A DNA stretch of 64,000 nucleotides from Amphiura filiformis (GCF_039555335.1 NC_092635.1:50116052-50180051); one strand, 5' to 3'. Counted from the first letter of the stretch, positions 27,901 to 42,900 are shown. Notes: generated by a model not told the origin, from the letters alone. Numbers and translations: made by a program.

Positions 27901-30900
27901 AATCAAATATGGGTGCGTTATCATTTACATCTTCAACTAAGACATCTATGTCAAGCATGGATGATAGGACTGGGCTCCCATTGTCTCTAGCCTGTATATC
28001 AATCAAAAATGATAATTATATTAAAATAACTCATAGCTCAATTTCATCTTGCTTAGGAAAATACAATATATTTTGTCACATAACTTTTCACATGAACAAA
28101 TAGCCATATGTAGAAATTCTGCCCTTAAATTCAATGTCAATAAATCTGTTCAATTGTCCTCAACTAATCATCATCAAAACGTGAGGCATCACCTCAAAAG
28201 GAATTTACTATTACCAAGCTATTTTACTGGACAATGTAAAACATTGTGTACATTCTAAAATACCCTTCTGTAATGAAGTAGGCAATTTCATTTAGAATCC
28301 ACACTCCTCCTGTGGCAGATGTTGGTAATATCCACAGGGGGAGTATGCATTTCAATGGAATGAATTCATCACACAGCTCCATTTGAATTTCATACACCCT
28401 TTGGGAGGGTGGTGTTTCAAATAGAGTTGACAAATGTGATAATTCCATTTGAAATTCATACTCCCCCTGTGGAAGATATTTCTAAAATCTTTCACAGGGG
28501 TAGTGATAATTTTAAATGGAATAGCCAAATACATGATAAGTTGAATATGATACCAAACTGACCTGAATGGTTATTTGCAGACTGTCTTTAGTTTCTCTGT
28601 CCAAGTTGTTTATTAGTCTTAGTTTGCCATATCCATTTGCGTCAGCTATGATATCAAAGAAACCTGCACAAATAAAAGGAAATGATAACTTAATATCTGA
28701 AGGATGTTGATTCAGGATGCAGAATATACAAGGGATTAAAAAAAATGTTGAAAATGAACATTTACTGTATCATTCATTGCTTTTGTTGTATGCTGCTATA
28801 ATATGGATATAGAACTTATAATTAAAAGCTCATATCCAGGGATGTAAATGGGCAACAAATCCATTTCCTGAAAATCCATCTGGTTCTTAGACAGGTGGCT
28901 GCAGGCTTGTGCGCGGTATTGAACATTTAGGGGGGTTTATCCGGGGAATAAGTTCCAGGGTATCACCCACTCCTAAAAAAATTGGGCTCTTTTTATTTAA
29001 AATTATCATCATCCAATTCCGATAATGCAAAATTACCAGAATTCCGGATTTTTTTTATGGCCAAATTTCCGGAATTACACCAATTTCCGGAAGATTGACA
29101 TCCTTGCATATCTCAGAAAAAAATTGTTTGAACACTTGCTTTAATTCACATTCTCTCTGTGCATATTATTTTAGTCACTTGAAACTAAGATTAATAATAG
29201 TGTTGTCTCAATGTTCATATTCCACATATCCCCTTCCTTTCTCCAACCAATCAATGTCAGGAGATCATATGGTGATGAGGAGCATATTGTGCATTCCAAT
29301 ATTGCACTGGGGGGGCAGGGGGAAGCGGGGACCATTTCCAATTAGACCTAAACGTGTTCAAAAAAAATGTTCAGAGATTGAAGCAGCTTGGTGTCTCAAA
29401 ATGTGAACTTAAACAGAAAAAGAAACTTGCATGAATTGATATGCAATTATTTGAGAGAGCAACAAAAATCAAACCAGCGCACTCAAGCTTTGTGCTCTAG
29501 ATTTTATCCCACTGTGCCACATGAACTACAAGGTACAGCTTTCTGCTAGTCATTTTTACTATTCACAACTCTAATTTTATTATAACGTTAAAAGGTGAGC
29601 TGTTGTAAACTGCTTATCCACAAAAATAGCCTGTTTAAGTAAAATTTCAAAGTTTAGGGGCCTGAGCTTTCGATCCTAGCAGGATCTTTATCAAAGGCAA
29701 AGTGACAAGACAACACACAAACATGCATATATATAGTGACATGGACATAAAGGAAAAGGAAATAAGCAAGACAATAGAAGACATAAGTGGTTCCTGGGAA
29801 CTATCAATTGGGGCAGGAAGTGGGATGTCATGAATGGAGATGAGAGGGATAAGGAAATGAATGAAGACAATGGGCTGAATAGAAAAATGAAAATGTGTGG
29901 TAAAAATAAAAACTACAAAAACATAATACATGATGATGGAAGTAAAAGGGAAATAAAAACTAAACTAATAAAGTGGATGGAAAATATGAATAACAAAATA
30001 GGAAGAAAAAAAAAAAAAAAAAAAAAAAATAGTGGGGGGGGGGGTAGGTTGGAATATTATGATAATGAAAACCAAGTTAATCGTTTCCCTCTTGGATGTT
30101 GAGACCATGTGGATGGATGGTACGTAGGCGCTTCATCCAGAATTTCTCCCTGCTGGCACGGACGGTGTCAGGACGGTTACCTAAAGACTCAATCCCCTGA
30201 AGGATCATGTCGGAGATAGAGTGGTTGGGGAGGTTAAAGTGATCACCAACCGGGGTGTCAAGCTTCTTGGTGTTGACTGTGGACCGGTGTCCATAAAACC
30301 GCTTCTTAAGTGCATTCTTGGTTTCTCACACATACTGTATACCACAAACTCTGCAAGAAATGAGATACACTACATTAGATGTGGTGCAGGTGATGTTGCC
30401 CCTGATCCTGTGGGAGGAATTGTTGGAATTACTGGTGACAGAATCCCCTTCTTGGATATGGTCCTTGCAAACAACACACCTGGAATCACATGTGACAGTA
30501 CCCTGTTGTGTGGAAGGAATAGTATCAGAAAGAGGGGGACTTCAGCTCTCACAAGAAGATCTCTAAGATTGCGGGGACGTCTGTAGGCCAGGATGGGGTT
30601 ATCGGGAACCGCTTCGTTGTAGCCGATCTGAGGTTTGAAGTATATGGTGATTGTCATTAGTGATGCTATGGAGGAGGGAGGTTAGGATGAAAAGTGACCA
30701 CAAGAGGGACTCTGGTATTGGTGTCTTGGCTTCTGGGCTTCTGCTTCAGTACATCTGACCTGGGAAGAGATTTGACCTTGTTGATGGCCTGCTGCACTTT
30801 GTGTGCGCTGTGTCCCCTAGTTGTAAGGTTCCTCTTGAGGTCCCTAGCATGCTGTGAAAAGTCAGAATCATTAGTACAAATGCGGCGGAGGCGGAGAGCT

Positions 30901-33900
30901 TGGCTGTATGCTATACCACTTTTACAATGTTGGGGATGGCAACTGGAAGAGTGTAGATACTGGTGACTGTCTGTGGGCTTGGTGTAAAAATCTGTGACAA
31001 CGGAGTCGTTTTCCTTTCTGATGGTGACATCCAAGAAGTTGACCTGGTGGTGAGAAAGTTCAGATGTGAATTTAATAGTTCTGTGGAAGGAATTGACATG
31101 GTCAAGGAAAGTGTGAAGGCTGTCTTCTTCTCTGGTCCAGATGAAAAACACATCGTCAATGTACCTCCACCAAATCCATGGACGACAAGGGCAGCATCCA
31201 ACATCTGCTCTTCAAGCCTAGACATGAAGAGGCGGGCGAACGACGGGGCCATGCGGGTCCCCATCGATGTCCCAAATACCTGTAAATAGTGTTCTCCCAT
31301 GAAGGTGAAATTGTTCTTAGTTAGTACATGATTCATGAGAGTCTTCAGATCATCAATGGGGGACTGGTGTGGTCACTTCTAGACAGCGCTTCACAGGTAG
31401 CTGCAATTCCTTCACTGAATGGGATATTAGTATACAGGGATGACACATCACAAGTGCCAATGATGGCAGTGCTGGGGATCTGGTCCGTGATGGCTTCAAG
31501 CTTCCTGAGAAAGTCCGGGTGTCGTGTATGTATGACGGAGTCTGTGAAACAAGGGGTTTAATGAAGTGGTCAAGCGAGAGAGATATGTTCTCAGTGGGGA
31601 ACCATTACGGATACAATGGGTCGACCAGGATTCCCGGCTTGTGGATCTTGGGAGGAGATAAAATCGAGCAGCTTTAGAATCTGTAGGAGAGAGAAATGCA
31701 TGGGCTTTGTCGGTTAATTCATCACGAGCATGCATGTCATCCAGGGTGGTCTGTATCTGTTGAGAGAAAGAGTCAGTAGGATCAGAATCAACAAGAGCAT
31801 AATTAGTACGATTGTTGAGGTGCTTCATGGTCTCATCGATGTACTTTTGGCGATCCATGACAACCACAGCAGATCCTTTATCAGCAGGCTTGATGATGAT
31901 ATCAGTCCTGGTTCTGAGAGACTTGAGTGCCTGGCGTTCCTCACGGGGTAAGTTGTCATGTGTCCTGTGGGAAGAATTGGCAGAATTGTTAACTTGGGAA
32001 CTAACAACCTGCACGTATGTCTCCATGGCTGGAACCCTGTTCTTGGGAGGGACCCAACTGCTTTTCTTGCGAAAAGGCTCAGGTTCAGATGCTGGCTCAT
32101 CAAGGAAAAACTCCCGTGAGACGATGCGACGATAGTATTGAGTGAGATCCTGACTGAGCTCTACCTGGTTAACCTCTGGAGGGGTGGGACAGAACTTGAG
32201 GCCCTTGGAGAGAAGATCCAATTCAGCGGAGGAAAGAGAGGAGGATGATAAATTAACGACTGTGGAGGGAAGGTTTTCGTTATCATGGTTAGTAGCTGCA
32301 GGACGCCTAAACCGTCTTCTGTTGTGCTGTTGACGTTTCTCCAAGATGCCACGGATCTTCCTGTTTCTGCGATCAAGAAGTTCGGCTTTCTGTGTGGACA
32401 AACATAAATCTATCTCATTATTAAACTGTTCCCATTGGGCCTCTGTACAACATGATCGCAGGTCATCTTCGAGTTCAGTGATTTCATCAGAGAAACTGTC
32501 AAGAGAAGCAGCACAATGTTCAGTTAGGATATTGATGAGACGGATAGATGTACCATATAACAGTTGATTCCACTTCTGCTGTAGAGGACCAGAGAGAGTG
32601 CCCAGCGCTGGTGTACATTTTATCTGTAGGCCTGTAGGAATAATGCGAGAGTGGGAATAAAATCTGTAGTTATCTTGATGAAAAGAATAACGCATGGCTT
32701 TCTGTTTGGTCTTCCTGAGTTGCTGAAATAAAGATGTTGGGTTAGACATGGTAAATATAACTATAGTACACGTGGATGCTGAAAAAAGGGGGTGTAAATG
32801 ACAATTAATATATGGCAACAAAGCTGTAAAAATAAAACATGCAAAATGGTTAACACAGATAACAGTAACAAATATACGATATACAATATGGATAAGGAGG
32901 ATCACCACAAGGGGATACTGCAACAGAGAATTATTATAACGTTAAAAGGTGAGCTGTTGTAAACTGCTTATCCACAAAAATAGCCTGTTTAAGTAAAATT
33001 TCAAAGTTTAGGGGCCTGAGCTTTCGATCCTAGCAGGATCTTTATCAAATTTTATTATGAAATTTGTTATTTAAATAATTTTATTATGAAATTTGTTAAT
33101 TCTTATCCTGAAAAGTTCCCATCTGCAATAGCTGCCAGGAGTCATATTTTTAGATGTGCAGACATTTTCAAAATGTCTTTAGGGCAGCTATTGCACTTGA
33201 ACTACCCCCTCAATATGTTCTACCTACTTGCATCAGGTCCTTGCACCACATAGGTGACCTGTGAGTTTCCTGTGCCTGGTTCATCTCCATCTATAGCCAG
33301 CACAGTACAGTCAAGGTCAGTACCTGGTAAGGTGTCTTCGGGTATCATGATAAAATTGCAGCTAAATGGATCAAATTCTGGTGTATTGTCATTGACATCT
33401 AAGATTGTTAGAGTTACCTGTAATTGATCAGATATTTAGAAAGAAGGATGATTGCAGGATGATTTTTGTTTGCAAACAAACAAACAAACAAACAAACAAA
33501 CAAACAAACTGACACAAACAAAAAAACAGCTTTTTCACTAACTTGACTCTTCAAACTTGAAAAATCTAACTCCTCGATGAAGAAAATCCCGGTTTCTCAA
33601 ATTTGATTAACCAGATTTTTTCAAAAGCTAGCATTTTCAAATTTGATGATCTTGTTTCTGGATTTGATAAACTTTGTTTCTCTATAATTATGTAAAGCCA
33701 AATTTTGGATAAATTCATTTTTCTGAATGAGAACCCATGTTTCTCAGGCCTGGTTCAATTTGGTTTCTTGGCCAAAAATTAGGCTTCTTGATTTATTTGG
33801 CAAATAACTTGCCATATAGGTATCTAATTTCTGATCTAGAAGTCAATAATAAAGTCTAAAATACCCACCGTTGCAGTTGCCGATAAGACTGGCATCCCAC

Positions 33901-36900
33901 TGTCACTTGCTCTAACGGTAGCCACTATCTGTGATATGTCTTCCCTGTCAAATGGTCCATTAAATGTCACCAAGCCCTATTGGTTATACATACATGTACA
34001 AAAGGTAAGTTAGATCATTGATATTATAACAAATTAAGATAGCAAATACAGACAAGATTAAGACCTCAATGTACAGTGGTGTCATCAGGGGGCAATCAAT
34101 AGTAGGGGGCCTTTCCTTAAAATTTGTGGAAAGTCCATAGTCCAAAGGTTCATTAATAGTCCAAAAAGGATTAAAGCTAGGGTGTTAAGCATTTTAAGTT
34201 AGGTTTAGGGTCAGGGATAAGGTTAGGATTAGGGTTTGAATTGGTTAGTGTTACTGTTTGGGATAGGGTTAGGCTAGAGATAGGGTCAGAGTTAGGATTA
34301 TAGTCAGGGTCATATTTAGGGTAAAGTGGCAAGTGTCACGGAAAAACGGAAAAATCCACGAAATTTAAGAAAAAAACGGAAAACAGGAAATTCACAGAAA
34401 ACATGTGTTTCCTTGAGAAAAATGAAGAAAAAATAATGAGAACATGAGGTAAAAATAATGAAAATTAAGTCTGTCGTCAAAGATATCAATCTTAAAACAA
34501 CTAAAAATATAATGCAAGTAACTTCTTTTTACCCCGATTTTTAACGGTGCACATCTTCTGTAGGCCTACCTAGCACAAGTGAATTCCATCCTTTCTAATG
34601 AAATCACAGAATTTAGTATTTAAAACCACCCACAGAAAACCCCAGACTTTGGTGTTTTAAATCACGGAAAACTTGCCACTTTAGTTTAGGGTTAGGTCTT
34701 GGGTTAGGGCTTAGATTAGGATTAGTCTGAAGTTTAGGGTTAGAATTAGAGTAAGGGTCTATAACTGAGTTATTGGTTTTTCAGACTAATGACCCTTCGG
34801 ACTATTAACCTGTAACCACAATTTGCCTACAAATGTATAATTTTTGTCCAAAATAGTGGAAATTTCAGTGACTTTTTGGCTTAAGTGGGTAAATTTGAAG
34901 AAATACATAGTTTTAATGGGCAAACAATCCTCCATGATACTTAGCCACAAACAAAACATAAAAATATTTGTTTGTCACATTGCTTTAACATTTAAAATAA
35001 GATTTATAACTAGAGCATGATGCCAACCCACAGTTAACTATTTGAATGTTGCAAAATCTGAATTTTGAAGAATTTTAGAGGGGATTCTGGTTTAGCAAAT
35101 TTCTGTGGTGTCCCTTTCACCAAACCAAATCAACTTGATTAATTCTCGCGATTCCAAATACAGCGCGCCACCTACGATCACGCCTGGCTGATCTACTTCG
35201 CGCAGAGCATCATGGGTAAAAGTCGACATCCACGACGCGTCGACGATGAACCATCGACCAAGGAAACGGAAACGACGATTTTTTTTTCATTTCTGCCTCC
35301 TTTTTAAAGTTAATTTTGACAGTCATGGTTTAGGCCTACCTCTGTGAATGTTCAGAGTGTTAGGCCTATTCCCACACAAAATAATGGGCATCAATAATAA
35401 AACCCTTATTTTCAAACTTTTCCGAACTTTCCGAGGCGCTTGGGAAAATACTTTAGGCTCTCGTTTACAAGAAAAGAAAACACTTTCAGGTCTTTAAGCT
35501 TTGTTGTAAGTAAGTAGGCCTATAATAGACTTGATTTAAAAAAATATGATTGGGGATAGGCCTACTTAGATCCTCATGCATATATCCTTAAAAAACACAA
35601 TTTTAAAACCTTGTTTGTTTTAAGTAAAGTAGGCCTAATTCTCAATATTTAGAATAACGAAATATTCAATACATATTTTAACAGCATGGACAGCGTAAAG
35701 CATTTATTGTTTTAATGTGGTTTTTTTCTGCCTCTTTTTTAAAGTTAATTTCGACAGTCATGGTTTAGGCCTACCTCTGTGAATGTTCAGAGTGTTAGGC
35801 ATATTCCCACACAAAATAATGGGCATCAATTAAACCCTTATTTTCAAACTTTTCCGAACCCGATCCGAGGCGCTTGGGAAAATACTTTAGGCTCTCGTTT
35901 ACAAGAAAAGAAAACACTGAAAATATGATTGGGGATAGGCCTACTTAGACCCTCATGAATATATCCTTAAAAAAACCAATTTTTAAACCTTGTTTGATTT
36001 AAGTAAAGTAGGCCTAATTCTCAATATTTAGAATAACGAAATATTCAATATTGATAGGCCCTATTTTAACAGCATGGACAGCGTAAAGCATTTTTTTTTT
36101 TTTTTTTAAAACGTTTTCGAATTTCAAATGTAGGCCTACTCTATTCCTATTCAACCATTTACGGAATACGGTTAAAACTCGATGTCAAAAATGTTGATGT
36201 CTCTGATCGACCATCTAGGCATATAAACCCGATGTCAAAATGTCAATTTTCGAGTTTGGATAGGCCTATAATAGCAAATGCTTTTGATGCAAGACAATTT
36301 CAAACAGGAAATTTTATCTAAAACGCAAATTCGTGCCTTTAATTTCTTGTTTGGACAACTGTTCCCATAATTATTACCATGCGTGATACATGATTAAGAT
36401 AAAAGCTTTTTTGTTTTCATAAATGTTTTGAACGCTTGTCTTATTTTTATATATTTTTTTTTTCCTAACCTAGGCCTATTGATGATTTACATTTATAACC
36501 TTTTTACAAACTTGAATAGATATTAATTAATCGTTTTAAAGCATTTTTCGTGTGACGTTTTGAAACGCTCTTTGTAGCATGATGTAGGCCTACTGTATGA
36601 TCACGAAAGGTCGTAAATTTAGAAGCCATTTCCTTCTATATAGCCCTATAAACAAAACACTTTGGCCCCAATGTATAATATCGGGAGAAAATATATACTT
36701 GTACTAAACAAATAAACCTGTTAATTTTTAAAATAAACTCTCGGGTGCAATTCTGTCAACAAAATTACATAGGCTTATGAATCGGGGCTGTGGGCTCACC
36801 CCTCAATAAATTTGGTGCGGGCTCGAATAGGCCTACCCTTCTGTATGAATAGGCACGTTTTCATTTTCATTTAGGCCTATAAATGGCCTCCAAACTACAT

Positions 36901-39900
36901 TGTTAAGCATGTTAAGTTATCTTGTTTTTGTCAAAAACATCAACTGCAAATTGTCCCTTATTGTGCAGTATATCCTTCACCGTAAATTGGCGTGGGGATG
37001 TCCCGGTTCGCCCCTTCAGTCTCAAATGAAGCAGGCCTAAACAATGCGTTCACCCCTCCAATAAAGTCCATCCCCAGATTTGACCTCTTTACTTTGTAGG
37101 TTGAGTCCTTGATCCATGGGCCTGATCCATCATTTAATATGCAAGAAATGTCGACCCTCCGAATTTAAACCTTTCCAATTTGGCCAAAGTCCACAATGCC
37201 GTAAAGGTTGGGCTACACTACAGTTCAGTTCTTTTCACAGTGTTGACTTATAATTTCATGAAAAAAAAAAAAAGAAAATGGGAAAGATTTTAATCTTTCC
37301 CATTTTCTTTTTCTTTTTAAAAAAACATGTATAGGCCTAGGCCTAGGTGTTTAACATTGTCCAATTGAATATTTAGTCGAACAAGTTTTTGATTTTTCAA
37401 TGTGGTGCCGACCGATAATATGACTAAAACGAAACTCATTCCAACCAACGTGTGCTATTTGGGAGTAGGCCTAGGCCTACATTAAGAGTAAATTTCCTTG
37501 GGTTATGAATTATTAAAGGGGAAAGATGAAATAAAGATGGTATGACATGCAAGAAAGCGGAAGTAAAAATAAAATATGAAAAAGAAACATGAATTAATAT
37601 TAAAATCGGGCATGACATTGTGACATGATCTGGTTCATGGGGGCCAAAGGAGGCATTTTTGAAAACTGTGTTACTGTAAATATTATACATTACACGTACA
37701 ATATAGCTATCATTTTAAACTGAAAACACCAAAGGTCTAGCATACTTGGTTCTAAAGTTATGAAGTTTTTTCATGCATATTTTCTTGATATGCCTTAAAA
37801 TAATGATCTTTTAAAATTCATGTACTCTTTTGCAGTTTGAAACTTTCTTCATCTTTATTATAAGGCTAGAACTCTATGAGGTATTGTTGAACTTATGCAT
37901 AAAGTCTCAAATTGAAATACTAACAAAAAAATAAATGTTATTTTTATGCGGTAGGCTATGCCTACAATGTGTTTTTATTGTGATCGTAAATTGTTTAATG
38001 TTTGATAGTAATATAATTAAAAATACAAATTTAGGCTAAAAATAAAATAAGGACAAATCAAACAATTACAATAATAACAAAACGGCAAACCAATGTGATA
38101 CATGTTTATAAGTAATGAGACATTAAGAATCTTTTTAAAATTTACTTGAATTTCTTTGCTGTAGGCCTATCCCGCGCGGCGGGCCGCTAAAGCACCTTCA
38201 TGCAAAAAAAACCCCATTTTTAGAAAATGTAGGCCGATTACAAAAACGCAACACCTAATAGTATGGATGTTCTTAAGTATGCTGGTGTTATATTATTATC
38301 GTATTGAACAAACAATAAATTCAGAAAGAATTAAAACAATTTATTCTAATAACCAAATAAAACCATTAAAAAAAAAGGACAGGCCTAGGCCTACTTCGCA
38401 TGACTAGGCTCGCGCGTATCGGGCTGAAAAGCATCGTAAAGTTTAAAAACAAAAAAGGGCGGTTTTAGAAAATGTATAACAAAAAGGAAACACCTAGTAT
38501 CAACATCAAGTTTGCGGGTTTTAGAAAAGGACATCTGTGAATATCAAACTGCAATACACAGAAAATCTCAAAAAAATTCAAAAAGTACTATAAAACATCG
38601 TGTTTTTAGAGTAATAATCACAAACATGGTCAGCTATGGTTGATGAAAAAGGATGTCGACCCCAGACACGGAAAATGCCAATTTTCACTGCCGTCGTTGG
38701 TGGCGCGCTGTATTTGGAATCGCGAGAATTATTTTACATTGCTTTTAAAAATGTTTTGAAAAGTTATTCAAACATTTTATACCCTTACATAACCTAATAT
38801 TTAAATGTGTTCTGTCAATCTTCCTTGTGAATGTTTTCGAAAAACATATGGGCTATAGGTATAAATTTTTCATGTTTATAAATATTGAAATACTTACAGA
38901 TATAGGATCAACTGTGACGTCGTAAGATGTTGGCAGAAGGGTGTATGTTATGGCAGCATTGTTTCCACTGTCAATGTCACTGGCAGAAACCTGATGAAAA
39001 AAGATATAATTTGAATCTTGAAAAAATTGTAGCTGTAACTTAACATACTGTAATTGCTGAGATGATGTGTTATAAACAATTTACAATAATGTAATGTACT
39101 TCTATACTCTATACAGTACCAATGCTGCTACTGTGAAGGACCCACCAGCACTGGTACTATACTGGTACTCCTGTGGTACTCCACAGTACCAGCCAAGTAC
39201 CTTAGTGATGGTGTACCTGTGCAGTAGGAATCTGGAAGTGAAATATTTTAGACATGCACACAATTACATGTGTCTGCTGTATCCCATAACCTCACTGTGG
39301 GCATGTTGTCACCATGGACGAAAGAGATAACAGACCAAGTACAATCATTATTATGTTTTGATGGATCCAAGTTGTGATAATATTGGATCCAAAACATAAT
39401 AATGATAAAATTGGATGCTTTACGCCCAATATTTATTGGTCTTGCTATGAGTTTTAAAATATTGGACTGTAAGTATTTAAGCAAATAAATCATAAAAAAA
39501 GCATGAAGAATTCTATTCAGAGTGTAACATTTTCTGTAATCGCCCTGTCACTAAAGCTCATTCATGTCCACATTCTACCTTGATGTACAAACAGAGGTGT
39601 AAGTGAGGTAACGATCCACTCCCTGAAAAACATGCAAGCCAAAGGCGAGCACATCGCCAAATTTCCGGAAGTGCAAGGGGGCTTGTCCGGCTCTTTTAAT
39701 GACGAATTACCATCATCCAATCCCGGAAATGTAAAAATTCCGGATTTTTTTATTTTTGACCACATTTCCGGAATTCCCGGAAGACTTACATCTCTGTACA
39801 CAACAAGTTCCATTTTTGCATGGAAGAAAGAGATAATTTGGGAGGCAAAATGTTGACTTGCTCTTTACATCCTGTGGTTATTTTGGTGATAGAATAGACA

Positions 39901-42900
39901 TAAAAGGCCCTGTGGCATCTTTTACGGATAATATACCTTCAGCTGGAAAACATACAAAATAAAGCTGTTTGGCTAGCTGCACCTTGCCCATTATTTTAAG
40001 ATTTGTCTATAACTGACACTGCAACCCTTCATTTCTTAAATGCACTTGTAATATGAGTGATTATTTTATTTTATCTTAAGATTATCAGAAAAATTTGATA
40101 CTGATTATAACTTTGATGTCCAAACCAGAAAGTATTATGCAATAAACATTTGCATGGGGAAACTGCAGAAACCTTTTGTCATCAAAAAGATCAAATTGCT
40201 TACCGTTATTGCAGCATTGTTTTGATCTTCATTTACAGACAAATCATAATCATCTAGTGTAAAAACAGGAGCATTGTCATTGACATCCAAGATGGTGATA
40301 TCCACTCTGCACACACCAGTCTGTAGTATGAAAGGAAAAAAAAGAACGTTAGCGCACTTTTAAAACTCAAATGGCATCTGGCATCGCCAGAGTTTACCAA
40401 ACCTGCAATAGGTTATTCAAGTTAAAATCCACACACCCTTATGAAAGAGATCACATTAATCTTTCACACTGGGGGTGTATACTTCAAATGGTAACCCCAT
40501 TTGAAATTCACACTTCCTGTGTGGAAGATTAAGGTCCTGTCTTCCATAGGGGGTGTATGGATTTCAACTAGAATTGCCTAATTTTGTGGGTGAAACTAAT
40601 ACACAGCATATTAATGTGTTTTTTAAAACTTTTTTTACTTTGTAACAGGCACTTTATAAATCTCATTGTTTGTATCAATGTTTATACAATTTGTAAACAG
40701 TATATTCTATTACCCTAAGACCGAGAAACTGAAGAAGCACAAAGACGCAAAAATTGCAATCTCGTTGGCAATCAAACAAGACAACCATTTATTGACTTTT
40801 GTTTTCAGACCAACACCAAGTCCCTATGATCTCAGCCGTAAAAAGCCATGTATATGAAGGTCAGGAAAATTGAGATGTCAGTGACCAGCGACTGACTCCT
40901 GTTTATAGCAGTGGCCGCTACCGCAATAATTTTTTCCATAAAACCCCACATGATCATAATTGCGCGAGGGTGTGCCCCCACCCTGGCATAAATTCTCGGT
41001 GTTGGACCTAGAAAAATCATGGCTAACCAACACGTGATCCACACTTGCCCTAGGGCGTGCCCCCACCCTAAGACTGAATTCCGAGTGTTTTGACCCTGAA
41101 CCCTGGGATCCTTAAAGCAAAATATAATGGCTGGAATTTCAACAATCAATAGGGTACTGGTGTATACAAGTCAAATGCTCCCAGGCGTGTGTCCCAAGAC
41201 TCAACAGGTGGTCACCTGAAGTTACAAAGGATAAAATATGTTATTTACGACATGAGTATTATTATAATTCAAGAAAAGAGAATTCAAATCCCATTCTTTT
41301 TTGCTTGTGCGACTTTTTGCCTTTTCTAAAAGAAAACCTGCACAATACGCTGGTGTTATATGACACCTGTACAACAGCTCTGACGATGATGAACAACTGC
41401 AATTAATAAATACATAATTTAAATATGCAGAATATATTTGCTGATATGTGATCTTGCTCTTCCCATGCTATACAAGAAAGGGAACAATTGTAGCATCAAT
41501 CTACTAATTGGAACTATTGCTTAATCAAACAATATATATATGCAGCTTTTGAGGATGTAGGCACTCTCTTATACTCTTGCTAGAACGGAAGATTTTAAAT
41601 AAATAATTTTGATGATCAACAAAAGCTCTCCTTTTCCTACATTCTATTTTCACGTATATACAATTAACATACTTTTATTATTTATAATTTTCCTTTAACC
41701 CTTCTTGCTGCCAGTTGAGTGCTTTGCCTTTTCAGGCACTATCTTGCAGAACTTACTGTACCTAGAATAAATAAATTTAGCTATTGTTAATTGACATAAT
41801 TTTTATACTATACATGCTTACGATTTATCATGCAATTCTGCCCAATTGCCCCCAATGGGAGCGGTGGGTGGGAAAATTTTTTAGATGTTGTCTTGTATGA
41901 TTTCAAACCAACAATGATTTGATCACCAGGATCATGTCCCAAACCCGCGACATGCGACGACTCTCATTGGTTCCCGGGTCAATCACCACAACACTGGCAT
42001 GACAACATGACCTCTGCCCCGGTAAACAAATGGAATCGCCACTTTCACGGCAAGGGCAAATTGAGTCTAACTTGTTGCACATCGTTAAACTTTATTATCT
42101 GTAATGCGGGGCAATTTTTAGAAAAGGGAGTGTTAATGAACAAAGGTAAATGTAAATGAACAAATCACTATGCAAGCTTAACAATCCTGCAAAAATACAA
42201 ATCACTAATGAACCCGAATCTATTTTTATCTTGATGCTATCAAATCACAATTGTTCATGCAGATTATCGGTAGTAATGCAGGACATTACCACTCCAAAAA
42301 TGCATTTGTAACTTTAAGTGCATTTTTTATGTAAAAATGTGATTTACTTTCTTTGAATGAAAATTCTTCTATGATTTGGCAATGAAGTTGAAGTTGAGGT
42401 TTACAATAGGTTTTGTCAACACAATTTTGCAATTGTAACAGCAAATGCCCATTTTAAGCCTACCCGCATGATATGACATATAGGTTAAACTAAAAATATC
42501 ACTTACATTTGTTCCGTCTGAAACAAGCACTTGTAAGGAGTAAAAGTCAGGTCCAGGAGGCTCTCTATCTAGCTGCCCACTCACAGTGATCAAACCACTG
42601 TAATTCAGTGAAATTATAAAAAATAGAAAAGATACCTGAGATTTTCTGAAGAGTTCAGAAGCAAAAAGCAATATGCTATATGCTGTGCTGATGTTCGGAA
42701 TTATAGGAGAATATAGTGCTGAAACCAAAAATTAAAACAAATGTGCAAAAAGTGTCTTCAAATCGAGCAAACAGGCCCGGCAAGCAGGCTACTCGTCTCA
42801 CAGCGGTGTGGAGAGGTTACAACATTTTCATGGTAAGCTTCACACTAAAGTGTGGGTAGGCCAAAGCTTTAGTCGTCCAACCGTGTGTGCTGCATGCTTG

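Larger units (their letters stand above)
29578..33049 (-). mobile_element. Penelope-like retroelement with GIY-YIG domain, decayed
   Basis: Direct terminal repeats of about 120 bp (29578-29697 and 32933-33049, both starting ATTATAACGTTAAAAGGTGA) bracket a reverse transcriptase and endonuclease on the minus strand, the same strand as the cadherin gene. The RT has DVSSLYTNIP and YIDDVFFIW; the endonuclease has NVVYLISCRVCGIQYV. Several frameshifts and stops make it inactive. It sits in the intron between exons 21 and 22. Confidence 0.88.
35142..38729. mobile_element. 3.6 kb non-autonomous transposon with 36-bp inverted ends
   Basis: Left end ATTCTCGCGATTCCAAATAC then AGCGCGCCACCTACGA; the right end on the opposite strand is the same with one change (ACCAACGA). 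Similarity continues weakly to GTCGACATCC. TA stands at both borders, so a 2-bp TA duplication is possible. No transposase-like frame. The interior is rich in TAGGCCTA and has an internal duplication (35290-35715 and 35725-36090). Confidence 0.75.

Noticed and set aside
30221-32135. Plus-strand frames of 70-120 codons
   Set aside because: They are shadows of the minus-strand Penelope-like RT and endonuclease.
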